Source of the DNA: Pseudomonas cannabina
GTDB lineage: Bacteria > Pseudomonadota > Gammaproteobacteria > Pseudomonadales > Pseudomonadaceae
Direction: 5' to 3'
DNA: 64,000 nt
Assembly (NCBI RefSeq): GCF_900100365.1
Contig: NZ_FNKU01000001.1
Location: 2,852,001-2,916,000, forward strand
Shown here: positions 1 through 9,072 of the stretch, piece after piece
Layout: each line of letters opens with the position of its first letter
Numbering within the stretch: position 1 is the first letter of the stretch
Made by a program: the position numbers and the translations under genes
The notes under the pieces: generated by a model
What the model was told of the DNA's origin: nothing
The model's database searches: none
What the model saw: the letters and a program-made list of their open reading frames with translations, nothing else

Positions 1-1466
1 TCGATGACAAGGATCAGGCGCGCATTCTCATGGAGACTGATCGCCGAATCATGCAAAACAACGCCAGTGAACAGATTGAAGAACGCGTCAATCTTCCTGA
101 CGGTTCTGCAGCCATCTGGCTATCGACCAAAGCACCGATGGTTGATGACAACGGAAAAGTGATCGGTGTGATCGGCTCCTCCGTCGACGTGACCGCCCGA
201 AAGAAAGCCGAAGAAGCGGTCCGCGAACTCAATCAAACGCTGGAGCAGCGCATCGAACAGGCTGTGCTGGAACGCGAACAGGTCGAAGATGCCTTGCGCC
301 AGTCGCAGAAAATGGAAGCCGTCGGCCAACTGACGGGCGGCATCGCCCATGACTTCAATAACCTGCTGGCCGGCATATCGGGCAGCCTGGAACTGATTAC
401 CAAACGACTCTCGCAAGGGCGTGTTGGCGATGTCGACCGCTACGTCTCGGTGGCGCAGAGCGCCGTGCGCCGCGCGGCTTCGCTGACTCACCGCTTGCTG
501 GCCTTCTCACGGCGCCAGGCGCTGTCGCCGAAAGTGACCGATGTGAATGCGCTGATCGGGGACATGGAAGAGCTGATTGCACGCACGGTCGGTCCGGAAA
601 TCGACATCAAGGTCGTTGCTCAACCTGACCTGTGGCCCGCGCTGATCGATCATGCGCAGCTGGAAAGCTCGCTGCTGAACCTGTGCCTGAACGCGCGCGA
701 CGCGATGCCGAATGGCGGGCGCATCATCATCGAGACCGCAAACGCTTCGCTGGATGAATGCGTCGACCCGGATCACGGTGTCGCAGCGGGCGAACACTTG
801 AGTATCCGCGTTACCGACACCGGCAGCGGCATGAGCCCGGAGGTGGTGGCGAAGGCTTACGAACCGTTCTTCACCACCAAACCGATCGGTGCTGGCACCG
901 GCCTCGGGCTGTCGATGGTCTACGGTTTCGTGCGCCAGTCCGGCGGGCAAATCAAGGTCGAATCAGCCGTAGGCCAAGGCACTAGCGTGGTGATGCACCT
1001 GCCGCGTCATACCTCCGCGCTCGCGCCTCTCGACGCCGAGCCGCAGAGCGTGGAAGAGCCTGCCCACCGCTCGGGCGAAACCGTGCTGGTGGTCGATGAC
1101 GAACCGTCCGTGCGCATGCTGGTCACCGAAGTGATCACCGGCCTTGGCTACACCTGCCTGGAAGCGTCCGACGCGCAGTCCGGCCTGCAGATTCTCAAGT
1201 CGGACGCTCGCATCGACCTGCTCATCAGTGACATCGGCCTGCCCGGCGGCATGAACGGCCGGGAAATGGCCGATGCCGCCTGCGACTATCGCCCCGGGCT
1301 GCCGACGCTGTTTATCACCGGCTACGCCAAGACCTCGGTGCTGGACGGCTGCCATCTGCGCCCGTGCACTCAGGTGCTGACCAAACCCTTCGGGCTGGAC
1401 ACCCTGGCCGGGCGGGTGACCGGGCTGATCGGCGCGGCCGACGTGATGACGCGAAGCGCGCGCTGA
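1..1466 (+). CDS. Hybrid sensor histidine kinase/response regulator, 5' end outside window
   Basis: The reading frame is open from the first complete codon (base 3), so the N-terminus lies outside the window. Visible order: end of a PAS/PAC sensor domain (with GVIGSSVDVTARK just before a coiled coil), a HisKA dimerisation domain with the phospho-acceptor His in GIAHDFNNLL, a HATPase_c domain with N, G1 and G2 boxes (NLCLNARDAM, DTGSGMS, GTGLGLS), and a C-terminal receiver domain with VVDDE and the acceptor Asp in LLISDIGLP. It is a PAS-HisKA-HATPase-REC hybrid kinase, probably cytoplasmic in this part, relaying to an unseen regulator. The signal sensed cannot be told from this fragment. Confidence 0.9.
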   Translation, partial: DDKDQARILMETDRRIMQNNASEQIEERVNLPDGSAAIWLSTKAPMVDDNGKVIGVIGSSVDVTARKKAEEAVRELNQTLEQRIEQAVLEREQVEDALRQSQKMEAVGQLTGGIAHDFNNLLAGISGSLELITKRLSQGRVGDVDRYVSVAQSAVRRAASLTHRLLAFSRRQALSPKVTDVNALIGDMEELIARTVGPEIDIKVVAQPDLWPALIDHAQLESSLLNLCLNARDAMPNGGRIIIETANASLDECVDPDHGVAAGEHLSIRVTDTGSGMSPEVVAKAYEPFFTTKPIGAGTGLGLSMVYGFVRQSGGQIKVESAVGQGTSVVMHLPRHTSALAPLDAEPQSVEEPAHRSGETVLVVDDEPSVRMLVTEVITGLGYTCLEASDAQSGLQILKSDARIDLLISDIGLPGGMNGREMADAACDYRPGLPTLFITGYAKTSVLDGCHLRPCTQVLTKPFGLDTLAGRVTGLIGAADVMTRSAR

Positions 1467-1783
1467 GCACAGCAAGATAAATCGGCGCACGCCTGATAGC
1501 CGAGAGTTGTACCACCGCGATCTCCACTCTGAACCAGCAAGGAGTGGAAAACCTCGATGCCACGCTGGATGCTCAAAAACCAGAACATCGCTCAAGGAAA
1601 CCTGACACACGACCCTGTGCAGAGTTAACCATCACTAAGGAGACGCTGAACAATTAACCCGTTCGCACCGTCCCCATTTCCAAGCCGGTTTTTTTCAACC
1701 TGCCGGCCTTATTTTACGTTTCTCGAGCAGATTTCTGCCCTCATTTTGCTGAAAGGCGGGCCAGTCCCGCCTTTCAGACGGAT

Positions 1784-2761
1784 TTATCCTGCCGTCTGTT
1801 GTAAATACCGCTTGGCCAGCATCAGATTGGCCAACCCAAACAAACTGAACAACTGCGCTGTATTCTTTTCCAGCCCACGGTAGCGAACCTTGCGATGATT
1901 GAAGCGCACCTTGATTACCTGGAAGGGGTGCTCGACCTTGGCACGCAGTTGCGCCTTGGCATATTCAATTTTGCGCTTGACCCGATACAGCACGCTGCCT
2001 TCGCCGTGCTGCTTGTAACTGCTTGGCCGTTCTGCAATCGACCAGATAACGTCCCGTTCAGCATGCTCCGGTCGCTTGGCCGCACCGGTGTATCCAGCGT
2101 CACCCGAAACATAGGTTTCGTCACCGTGAAGCAACTGGCCAACCTGGGTGACATCCGCCACGTTAGCGGCCGTCCCTACTACGCTGTGCACCAGCCCCGA
2201 CGTGGCGTCTACACCAATGTGGGCCTTCATCCCAAAGTGCCATTGATTGCCTTTCCTGGCCTGATGCATCTCAGGATCACGCTTGCCTTCTCGGTTCTTG
2301 ACCGAGGGCGGCGCGGCGATCAGAGTAGCGTCGACGATAGTGCCTTCCTTGAGCAGCAGCCCCCGGCTGGCCAGATGCTGGTTAATCGTTTCAAACAGCA
2401 GCCGGGTTAGCTGATGGACTTCCAGCAAGCGGCGAAAACGCAGCAAGGTGGTGGCATCCGGTGCAGACTCGCGACCCAGGTCGATACCCATAAAACCGCG
2501 GATGGCCTGGCTGTCGTAGACGGCATCTTCGCAACCTTCATCGGAGAAACCGAAACACTGCTGCACGACGTACATGCGCAACATGCGCGACACCCCTATC
2601 GCAGGGCGTCCGCGCTTGCCTGCGGTGTTGCTATAAAACGGCGCCACTTGCGCCTCCAGCAGGGCCTAGGGCACCAACTGTTCAAGGTCAGCCAGGAAGC
2701 GATCTCGGCGAGTCTGCTTTTTCTTGCCGGTATATTCGAGTTCGGAGAAGGTCTTCTGCAC
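1784..2761 (-). pseudogene. IS5-family transposase, interrupted by an in-frame amber codon
   Basis: DDE transposase of the IS5 group. The catalytic triad is visible: D in TIVDATLIAAP, D in VSGDAGYTG, E in KVEHPFQVIK, with the IS5-like block GNQWHFGMKAHIGVDA. The frame opens at GTG 2761, but codon 2668-2666 is TAG between QLVP and ALLEAQ, where IS5 itself has Trp (LPW). The rest is a 287-residue ORF that could start at GTG 2647, lacking the first ~38 residues. Identical at protein level to the copies at 4626-5603 and 7168-8145. Functional only with amber readthrough or the internal start. Confidence 0.85.
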
Positions 2762-2804
2762 GCGCGTAACGCTCACGGAGAGGGAGGCTGTTGAAGGAAC
2801 TTAG

Positions 2805-2903
2805 GGAGACGCTGATTTATTCTAAAACCCAGCTGTTGCCCCCAGATAAATCAAGGCCTCCAGAGCGTTGCAGGGACGAAAAATCGAATAAATCAGCGCC
2901 TCC
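2805..2903 (-). mobile_element. MITE copy 1 (99 bp)
   Basis: 99-bp non-coding element with ~18-bp terminal inverted repeats (GGAGACGCTGATTTATTC at one end, the complement of GGAGGCGCTGATTTATTC at the other). Orientation is opposite to the other copies. Left flank TTAG (2801-2804, IS sequence), right flank CTAA (2904-2907). The outer ten bases equal the ends of the neighbouring IS5-family element. Confidence 0.85.
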
Positions 2904-2907
2904 CTAA

Positions 2908-3305
2908 GGCACAGCAATTCTTATATCGCCAGCCGTACATAGCCAAAAATAATAAACCCGCAGACTCGCACACCCTTCAAAGCGATAGCACTCATTCAAT
3001 CAATGACAATGTTCTATATGAAATATGAGCATAAGTGCTGAGTCATGAAAAGCTGTAAACATCAACTATCATATTAGTACTTTACGCCTCGTTTTATTTT
3101 TCAGAATGACAACTCATGGATGATATAGTTATTACCGTGAAACCGTCGGATCGGTTTTTACACCGCGTGCGTCTAAGGCCTGAAAGGAGACCTGTCAGAC
3201 AGACCCGTCATCTATGGGTTTCGAACTATAGAACCTGTCCCGAAGTACGTCGACAGTTATATGCACCATCCAGCCAGACGTTCACCATCAGCGGGAGACT
3301 CTGAA
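2908..3305. other. Gene-free AT-rich stretch
   Basis: About 400 bp of visibly lower GC than the flanks, between IS copy 1 and the truncated homospermidine synthase gene. Only short ORFs without ribosome-binding sites were seen. No Hrp box (GGAACC...CCAC) was recognised. It presumably contains the promoter of the downstream gene. Confidence 0.5.
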
Positions 3306-4388
3306 ATGAACAGCGACACTACATCCTCTGTGAAACTGGTGTTTATCGGTTTCGGCTCTATCACCAAAGCCACTATCGGGTTGCTTGGCACGGCCCTGAC
3401 ATTCGACATGTCGCGGATTGTAATAATCGCACCAGACATCAAGGACTCCGAGCCGTTCGTCGCGTACGGGGTGACGTTTATCGATCAAGCGCTGACGCCA
3501 GACAATCTGGAGGGCGAGCTGGGCAACGTCGTAGCGCGCGGCGACTTCATCGTTAATCTTTCAGTCAATGTCTCCAGCGCAGACCTGATCAGATTTGCCC
3601 ATGCCCACCAAGCGCTGTATCTCGATACCTGCATCGAGCCTTGGGAGGGCACGTATATCTCACCCAATCTGACGGCCTCGCAACGCTCCAACTATGCGCT
3701 TCGTGATCAGTTGCTCACGCTGGGTGCAGAACTGGGTACAGGGCCAACCGCAGTGGTGACCCATGGTGCCAATCCGGGCCTGATATCACATTTTTTGAAG
3801 TGTGCGTTATCCGAGCTGGCTGCAAAACTCTCGGTTCCTGTACCTCGGCATCAAGGCCACATAAATTGGGGCGTTTTGTCGATGGAGCTGAACGTCAAGG
3901 TCATCCACATTGCAGAGCGTGATACTCAACGCTCTGCGCGTATCAAGTCCGATGGCGAATTCGTCAACACCTGGTCAGTCGATGGATTTGTCAGCGAGGC
4001 GGGACAACCGGCCGAACTTGGCTGGGGCACCCACGAAAAAACCTGGCCGCCCTTCGCTCACCATCATCTTTTTGGCTCTGACAACGCTATCTACCTTGAT
4101 CGGCCCGGCGCTTCAGTGTCAGTCAAGACCTGGACCCCCAACGGCGGACCTTGTAACGGAATGTTGATCACTCACAACGAGGCGATATCCATCCCTGAAT
4201 TGTTGACAGTCAGGGACGACGGAGCGCTGCGATACCGCCCAACCGTGCATTACGCCTACCATCCTTGTGACGATGCACTGCTTTCAATCAACGAATATAC
4301 CGGTCGAGGGTGGCACGCGCAGGACAGTAAACGGATCATGCTGGATGAAATTACCTCAGGCGGTATTGATGCGCTAGGGAGGCGCTGA
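3306..4388 (+). pseudogene. hss: Homospermidine synthase, 3' end cut off by a MITE
   Basis: Resembles bacterial homospermidine synthase of the saccharopine dehydrogenase-like superfamily, which joins two putrescine units to make sym-homospermidine. Seen: N-terminal Rossmann motif FIGFGSITKATIGLL, the stretch LYLDTCIEPWEGTY, THGANPGLISHFLK and ISINEYTGRGWHAQDS-type residues near the end. ATG 3306 is preferred over 3261 because GGGAGA lies 8 bases upstream. The native frame ends at ...GGIDAL at about 4376; the last residues and the stop come from the MITE at 4378. The family is usually ~470 residues, so ~110 C-terminal residues are missing, and no continuation exists beyond the transposon nest at 8295. 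Probably inactive. Confidence 0.8.
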
Positions 4389-4476
4389 TTTATTCGATTT
4401 TTCGTCCCTGCAACGCTCTGGAGGCCTTGATTTATCTGGGGGCAACAGCTGGGTTTTAGAATAAATCAGCGTCTCC
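4378..4476 (+). mobile_element. MITE copy 2 (99 bp)
   Basis: Terminal inverted repeats GGAGGCGCTGATTTATTC / GAATAAATCAGCGTCTCC, flanked by CTAG at 4374-4377 and 4477-4480. It truncates the homospermidine synthase gene and abuts IS5-family copy 2. Confidence 0.9.
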
Positions 4477-4480
4477 CTAG

Positions 4481-5689
4481 GGAGACGCTGAACAATTAAC
4501 CCGTTCGCACCGTCCCCATTTCCAAGCCGGTTTTTTTCAACCTGCCGGCCTTATTTTACGTTTCTCGAGCAGATTTCTGCCCTCATTTTGCTGAAAGGCG
4601 GGCCAGTCCCGCCTTTCAGACGGATTTATCCTGCCGTCTGTTGTAAATACCGCTTGGCCAGCATCAGATTGGCCAACCCAAACAAACTGAACAACTGCGC
4701 TGTATTCTTTTCCAGCCCACGGTAGCGAACCTTGCGATGATTGAAGCGCACCTTGATTACCTGGAAGGGGTGCTCGACCTTGGCACGCAGTTGCGCCTTG
4801 GCATATTCAATTTTGCGCTTGACCCGATACAGCACGCTGCCTTCGCCGTGCTGCTTGTAACTGCTTGGCCGTTCTGCAATCGACCAGATAACGTCCCGTT
4901 CAGCATGCTCCGGTCGCTTGGCCGCACCGGTGTATCCAGCGTCACCCGAAACATAGGTTTCGTCACCGTGAAGCAACTGGCCAACCTGGGTGACATCCGC
5001 CACGTTAGCGGCCGTCCCTACTACGCTGTGCACCAGCCCCGACGTGGCGTCTACACCAATGTGGGCCTTCATCCCAAAGTGCCATTGATTGCCTTTCCTG
5101 GCCTGATGCATCTCAGGATCACGCTTGCCTTCTCGGTTCTTGACCGAGGGCGGCGCGGCGATCAGAGTAGCGTCGACGATAGTGCCTTCCTTGAGCAGCA
5201 GCCCCCGGCTGGCCAGATGCTGGTTAATCGTTTCAAACAGCAGCCGGGTTAGCTGATGGACTTCCAGCAAGCGGCGAAAACGCAGCAAGGTGGTGGCATC
5301 CGGTGCAGACTCGCGACCCAGGTCGATACCCATAAAACCGCGGATGGCCTGGCTGTCGTAGACGGCATCTTCGCAACCTTCATCGGAGAAACCGAAACAC
5401 TGCTGCACGACGTACATGCGCAACATGCGCGACACCCCTATCGCAGGGCGTCCGCGCTTGCCTGCGGTGTTGCTATAAAACGGCGCCACTTGCGCCTCCA
5501 GCAGGGCCTAGGGCACCAACTGTTCAAGGTCAGCCAGGAAGCGATCTCGGCGAGTCTGCTTTTTCTTGCCGGTATATTCGAGTTCGGAGAAGGTCTTCTG
5601 CACGCGCGTAACGCTCACGGAGAGGGAGGCTGTTGAAGGAACTTAGTGTGCCAAGGGTGGGGACAGTTGGCTATTTTTGCAGCGCCTCC
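4481..5689 (-). mobile_element. IS5-family element copy 2 (1209 bp, intact ends)
   Basis: Ends GGAGACGCTG (4481) and CAGCGCCTCC (to 5689), flanked by CTAG direct repeats at 4477-4480 and 5690-5693. The YTAR-type 4-bp target duplication and the DDE transposase place it in the IS5 subgroup. It resembles what is annotated as ISPsy19-like in P. syringae, from memory and not verified. Both ends are complete, in contrast to copy 1. Confidence 0.9.
4626..5603 (-). pseudogene. IS5-family transposase copy 2, same amber codon
   Basis: Same 326-codon frame as at 1784-2761: GTG start at 5603, TAG at 5510-5508, long downstream ORF from GTG 5489 to the stop at 4626. DDE residues are intact. The predicted protein is indistinguishable from copies 1 and 3, so it has not decayed beyond the shared amber codon. 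Confidence 0.85.
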
Positions 5690-5693
5690 CTAG

Positions 5694-6871
5694 GAGGGTG
5701 TAGACAAAATAAATTAAACTTTCACTCCCTTGTCTGAATAGCCCTCAAGCCATGCCTAAAACCGGACGTCCTCGCTCGATTGCCGCCGAGCACTATCCCG
5801 TGCTGGTGAAACTCGCTCATGCACAGCCCTATTCCAGCCAGGCCGAATTGGCGCTCGTATTCTTCGCCGAAACCGGTATCACTGCGCATCCCGACACCTT
5901 TGCAAAAGCGTTGAAAATGGCAGGGATTACGCGTGTAAAGCAGCGGGCCAAGGGAAGTTTTCAGTCACCTGAACCTAATAAAGCCTATGGCTACAATGAA
6001 ACCCACCGCCGCCAACTGCCGGAGCAGCTATATCCGAGTTGCTTGACAGATACCGAGTGGGCACTGGTCGCCGACCTGTTTGAAAGCCAGGGCGGACGAG
6101 GAGTGCCACCGCTTCACTCTCGGCGCACGTTGCTGGAAGCCTGTTGCTATGTCGTACGCACGGGGTGCTCATGGCGAATGCTACCCCGCGATTTTCCTCA
6201 TTGGGACAATGTCTACAAAACGTTCCGCCGGTGGAGCGCTCAAGGCAAGTTCGAGCAAATGCATGATCGCTTGCGAGCTCAATGGCGTGAGCGGGAAGAA
6301 CGCGCTGACAGCCCGTCAGCAGCGATCCTGGATTCACAGTCGACCCGCAGTTCTCCTCAAGGCGGTGACAGCGGCTACGACGCAGGCAAAAAAGTGAAGG
6401 GGCGTAAACGAAGTCTGATTGTCGATACATTGGGCCTGCTGCTGGCTGTCAGTATCAGTGCTGCAAGCGTGCAGGATCGTGACGCGGCGGATGATGCGGT
6501 GGCGTACTCGAAGGAAAAATATCCGTCACTGAGCACGCTTTTTGTTGATAGTGCGTACGCAGGAAAATGGGCACAGCGCACCCATCAACTGCACGCTATC
6601 GATGTTCAAGTGATCCGTGGCCCGAATAACAGAAGAACAGGGCAATGGCACTCTGAACAAGGCGATCTATTTTCCGTGGAGCCTGTTCAGACTGGATTTG
6701 TGGTCATGCCCAAGCGATGGGTAGTGGAGCGAACTCATGCCTGGAATGAGAGAGCTCGGCGACTGATCATGCATCATGATCGCCTTTTTGCGGTAAGCGA
6801 GGCATGGGTTTGGTTGGCCGAGGCTCGAATACTCGCGCGCCGACTCACTACATGATTTTGTCTACACCCTC
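5694..6871 (+). mobile_element. IS5-family, IS427-type element (1178 bp)
   Basis: Perfect 17-bp terminal inverted repeats, GAGGGTGTAGACAAAAT at 5694 and its complement ending at 6871, flanked by TAG at 5691-5693 and 6872-6874. A 2-3-bp TA-containing duplication fits the IS427 subgroup. It is inserted in the CTAG junction next to IS copy 2. Confidence 0.88.
5752..6855 (+). CDS. IS427-type (IS5-family) transposase with N-terminal helix-turn-helix
   Basis: 367-residue transposase. Residues ~1-75 form a homeodomain-like helix-turn-helix (KTGRPRSIAAEHY...), followed by a DUF4096-type block (YPSCLTDTEWALVADLF) and the DDE catalytic domain: D in AAILDSQSTRSS, D in TLFVDSAYAGKW, E in RWVVERTHAWNERARRL. 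Many IS427 transposases need a programmed frameshift; here the frame is single and uninterrupted. The gene fills its element and appears intact. Confidence 0.9.
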   Translation: MPKTGRPRSIAAEHYPVLVKLAHAQPYSSQAELALVFFAETGITAHPDTFAKALKMAGITRVKQRAKGSFQSPEPNKAYGYNETHRRQLPEQLYPSCLTDTEWALVADLFESQGGRGVPPLHSRRTLLEACCYVVRTGCSWRMLPRDFPHWDNVYKTFRRWSAQGKFEQMHDRLRAQWREREERADSPSAAILDSQSTRSSPQGGDSGYDAGKKVKGRKRSLIVDTLGLLLAVSISAASVQDRDAADDAVAYSKEKYPSLSTLFVDSAYAGKWAQRTHQLHAIDVQVIRGPNNRRTGQWHSEQGDLFSVEPVQTGFVVMPKRWVVERTHAWNERARRLIMHHDRLFAVSEAWVWLAEARILARRLTT

Positions 6872-6874
6872 TAG

Positions 6875-6974
6875 GGAGCCGCTGATTTATTCGATTTTTC
6901 GTCCCTGCAACGCTCTGGAGGCCTTGATTTATCAGGGGGGCAACAGCTGTGCTTTAGAATAAATCAGCGTCTCC
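6875..6974 (+). mobile_element. MITE copy 3 (100 bp)
   Basis: Starts GGAGCCGCTG (one base off the consensus GGAGGCGCTG), ends CAGCGTCTCC. One extra G in the internal G-run makes it 100 bp. Flanks CTAG 6871-6874 (shared with the IS427-type element end) and 6975-6978. Confidence 0.88.
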
Positions 6975-6978
6975 CTAG

Positions 6979-7077
6979 GGAGGCGCTGATTTATTCGATT
7001 TTTCGTCCCTGCAACGCTCTGGAGGCCTTGATTTATCTGGGGGCAACAGCTGGGTTTTAGAATAAATCAGCGTCTCC
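6979..7077 (+). mobile_element. MITE copy 4 (99 bp)
   Basis: Same consensus as copy 2, with CTAG on both sides (6975-6978 and 7078-7081). It lies in direct tandem with copy 3 and against IS copy 3. Confidence 0.9.
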
Positions 7078-7081
7078 CTAG

Positions 7082-8290
7082 GGAGGCGCTGCAAAAATAG
7101 CCAACTGTCCCCACCCTTGGCACACTAAGTTCCTTCAACAGCCTCCCTCTCCGTGAGCGTTACGCGCGTGCAGAAGACCTTCTCCGAACTCGAATATACC
7201 GGCAAGAAAAAGCAGACTCGCCGAGATCGCTTCCTGGCTGACCTTGAACAGTTGGTGCCCTAGGCCCTGCTGGAGGCGCAAGTGGCGCCGTTTTATAGCA
7301 ACACCGCAGGCAAGCGCGGACGCCCTGCGATAGGGGTGTCGCGCATGTTGCGCATGTACGTCGTGCAGCAGTGTTTCGGTTTCTCCGATGAAGGTTGCGA
7401 AGATGCCGTCTACGACAGCCAGGCCATCCGCGGTTTTATGGGTATCGACCTGGGTCGCGAGTCTGCACCGGATGCCACCACCTTGCTGCGTTTTCGCCGC
7501 TTGCTGGAAGTCCATCAGCTAACCCGGCTGCTGTTTGAAACGATTAACCAGCATCTGGCCAGCCGGGGGCTGCTGCTCAAGGAAGGCACTATCGTCGACG
7601 CTACTCTGATCGCCGCGCCGCCCTCGGTCAAGAACCGAGAAGGCAAGCGTGATCCTGAGATGCATCAGGCCAGGAAAGGCAATCAATGGCACTTTGGGAT
7701 GAAGGCCCACATTGGTGTAGACGCCACGTCGGGGCTGGTGCACAGCGTAGTAGGGACGGCCGCTAACGTGGCGGATGTCACCCAGGTTGGCCAGTTGCTT
7801 CACGGTGACGAAACCTATGTTTCGGGTGACGCTGGATACACCGGTGCGGCCAAGCGACCGGAGCATGCTGAACGGGACGTTATCTGGTCGATTGCAGAAC
7901 GGCCAAGCAGTTACAAGCAGCACGGCGAAGGCAGCGTGCTGTATCGGGTCAAGCGCAAAATTGAATATGCCAAGGCGCAACTGCGTGCCAAGGTCGAGCA
8001 CCCCTTCCAGGTAATCAAGGTGCGCTTCAATCATCGCAAGGTTCGCTACCGTGGGCTGGAAAAGAATACAGCGCAGTTGTTCAGTTTGTTTGGGTTGGCC
8101 AATCTGATGCTGGCCAAGCGGTATTTACAACAGACGGCAGGATAAATCCGTCTGAAAGGCGGGACTGGCCCGCCTTTCAGCAAAATGAGGGCAGAAATCT
8201 GCTCGAGAAACGTAAAATAAGGCCGGCAGGTTGAAAAAAACCGGCTTGGAAATGGGGACGGTGCGAACGGGTTAATTGTTCAGCGTCTCC
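7082..8290 (+). mobile_element. IS5-family element copy 3 (1209 bp, intact ends)
   Basis: Inverted relative to copies 1 and 2. Ends GGAGGCGCTGC (7082) and GCAGAGGAGA-type complement CAGCGTCTCC (to 8290), with CTAG at 7078-7081 and 8291-8294. Same length as copy 2. Confidence 0.9.
7168..8145 (+). pseudogene. IS5-family transposase copy 3, same amber codon
   Basis: GTG start at 7168 (VQKTFSELEYTGKKKQTRR...), TAG at 7261-7263 in place of the family's Trp codon, then an open frame from GTG 7282 to 8145. DDE residues are as in the other copies. That two element copies with complete ends share the stop suggests it was present in the transposing ancestor. Confidence 0.85.
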
Positions 8291-8302
8291 CTAGGAACTA
8301 GC

Positions 8303-8917
8303 TCACTCTTTATGGCTGGTGACTTTCACACCGTTGCGTTTTAGGGTCTCAATCGTCCCCTGAACAAAAACCTCCATCTGATCCATATACTTTTTGTCCG
8401 TCTGCGGCCCGAGCAGCTCCCGCTTCGGGGGATTCCGGTTAAGCGGTACATACGCGCATTTCGGCTTGTCTTTTAGCTTCTTGGCCAATCCGAAGGTCTG
8501 CACTGGCGGTGAGGGTATATGGAAAGTTGGAGAGCCTGGAGGCAATTGATCAAGCCTATGGTGGGCTTGATAGAAAGCAGCTAAATAAGTCCAACCTAGA
8601 GCGGTAAACGAAAGGATCCCGTAATCACTGCCACTCTGCGTAGTTATCCACACGCTATCGCCACGAGCATGAATCTGCACAATTTCGGATGTCTCAATCC
8701 GGTGACCGTCGCCAAACGTCCCGAATCCGTCGGCGCAGACATGGGCCCAAACCTCACCCGTCAAAATCGCGAGAGGCTCAGGCTGAATATGCGCGTTCGT
8801 GACAAAGCCCGTGAATACGACGCCCTCAGCGTCTGCTTTCAGCTTTAATATTGCTGCGCTGATTTTTTCATTCATCTCATAGCACTCATCGCATAAGGAT
8901 AAAACGATCCAAGACAC
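8303..8917 (-). CDS. Hypothetical protein, unrecognised
   Basis: 204-residue ORF with no family I recognise. It starts at GTG 8917, preceded by AAGGG five bases upstream; an alternative start is ATG 8875 (MNEKISAAIL). No signal peptide or membrane segment is seen. The C-terminal half is rich in Lys/Pro, suggesting a cytoplasmic protein. It is transcribed away from the XRE regulator at 9073 and ends 8 bp from the CTAG at the right edge of the transposon nest, so its true 3' end could have been altered by insertion. Accessory gene; function unknown. Confidence 0.55.
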   Translation of the reverse strand: MSWIVLSLCDECYEMNEKISAAILKLKADAEGVVFTGFVTNAHIQPEPLAILTGEVWAHVCADGFGTFGDGHRIETSEIVQIHARGDSVWITTQSGSDYGILSFTALGWTYLAAFYQAHHRLDQLPPGSPTFHIPSPPVQTFGLAKKLKDKPKCAYVPLNRNPPKRELLGPQTDKKYMDQMEVFVQGTIETLKRNGVKVTSHKE

Positions 8918-9072
8918 TTTCGCCCTTACAACTTAGGGGAATATGCGCGTAACTGGCTCGTCACCATGAAAACAAAAAGACATTAAGATATATCTTAACT
9001 TCGCTGATCGTTGATTCCAAAATACCGCAAGCGTCGATCCAATGCTAGCTCTGTGATTCTAGGATAAGAGCG

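Larger units (their letters stand above)
1639..2903 (-). mobile_element. IS5-family element copy 1, right end replaced by a MITE
   Basis: Left terminus GGAGACGCTGAAC starts at 1639, preceded by CTAA (1635-1638). The sequence matches copies 2 and 3 up to about base 2804; there the last ~47 bp of the element are missing and a MITE begins (2805-2903). CTAA follows at 2904-2907, so CTAA direct repeats (the YTAR target of IS5) bracket the composite. See the finding on this copy for the inferred deletion. Confidence 0.85.

Noticed and set aside
1895..2794. Plus-strand ORFs of 171 and 126 codons in the IS5-type copies
   Set aside because: Antisense shadows of the transposase, repeated identically with each copy.
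3000..3305. Hrp-box promoter upstream of the homospermidine synthase gene
   Set aside because: No GGAACC-N15/16-CCAC match was seen; type III effector linkage is not supported.
8291..8360. Continuation of homospermidine synthase across the nest
   Set aside because: Joining GAT GCG to CTAGGAACTAGC gives DALGTSSLFMAG and a stop after ~20 codons, unlike the family C-terminus.
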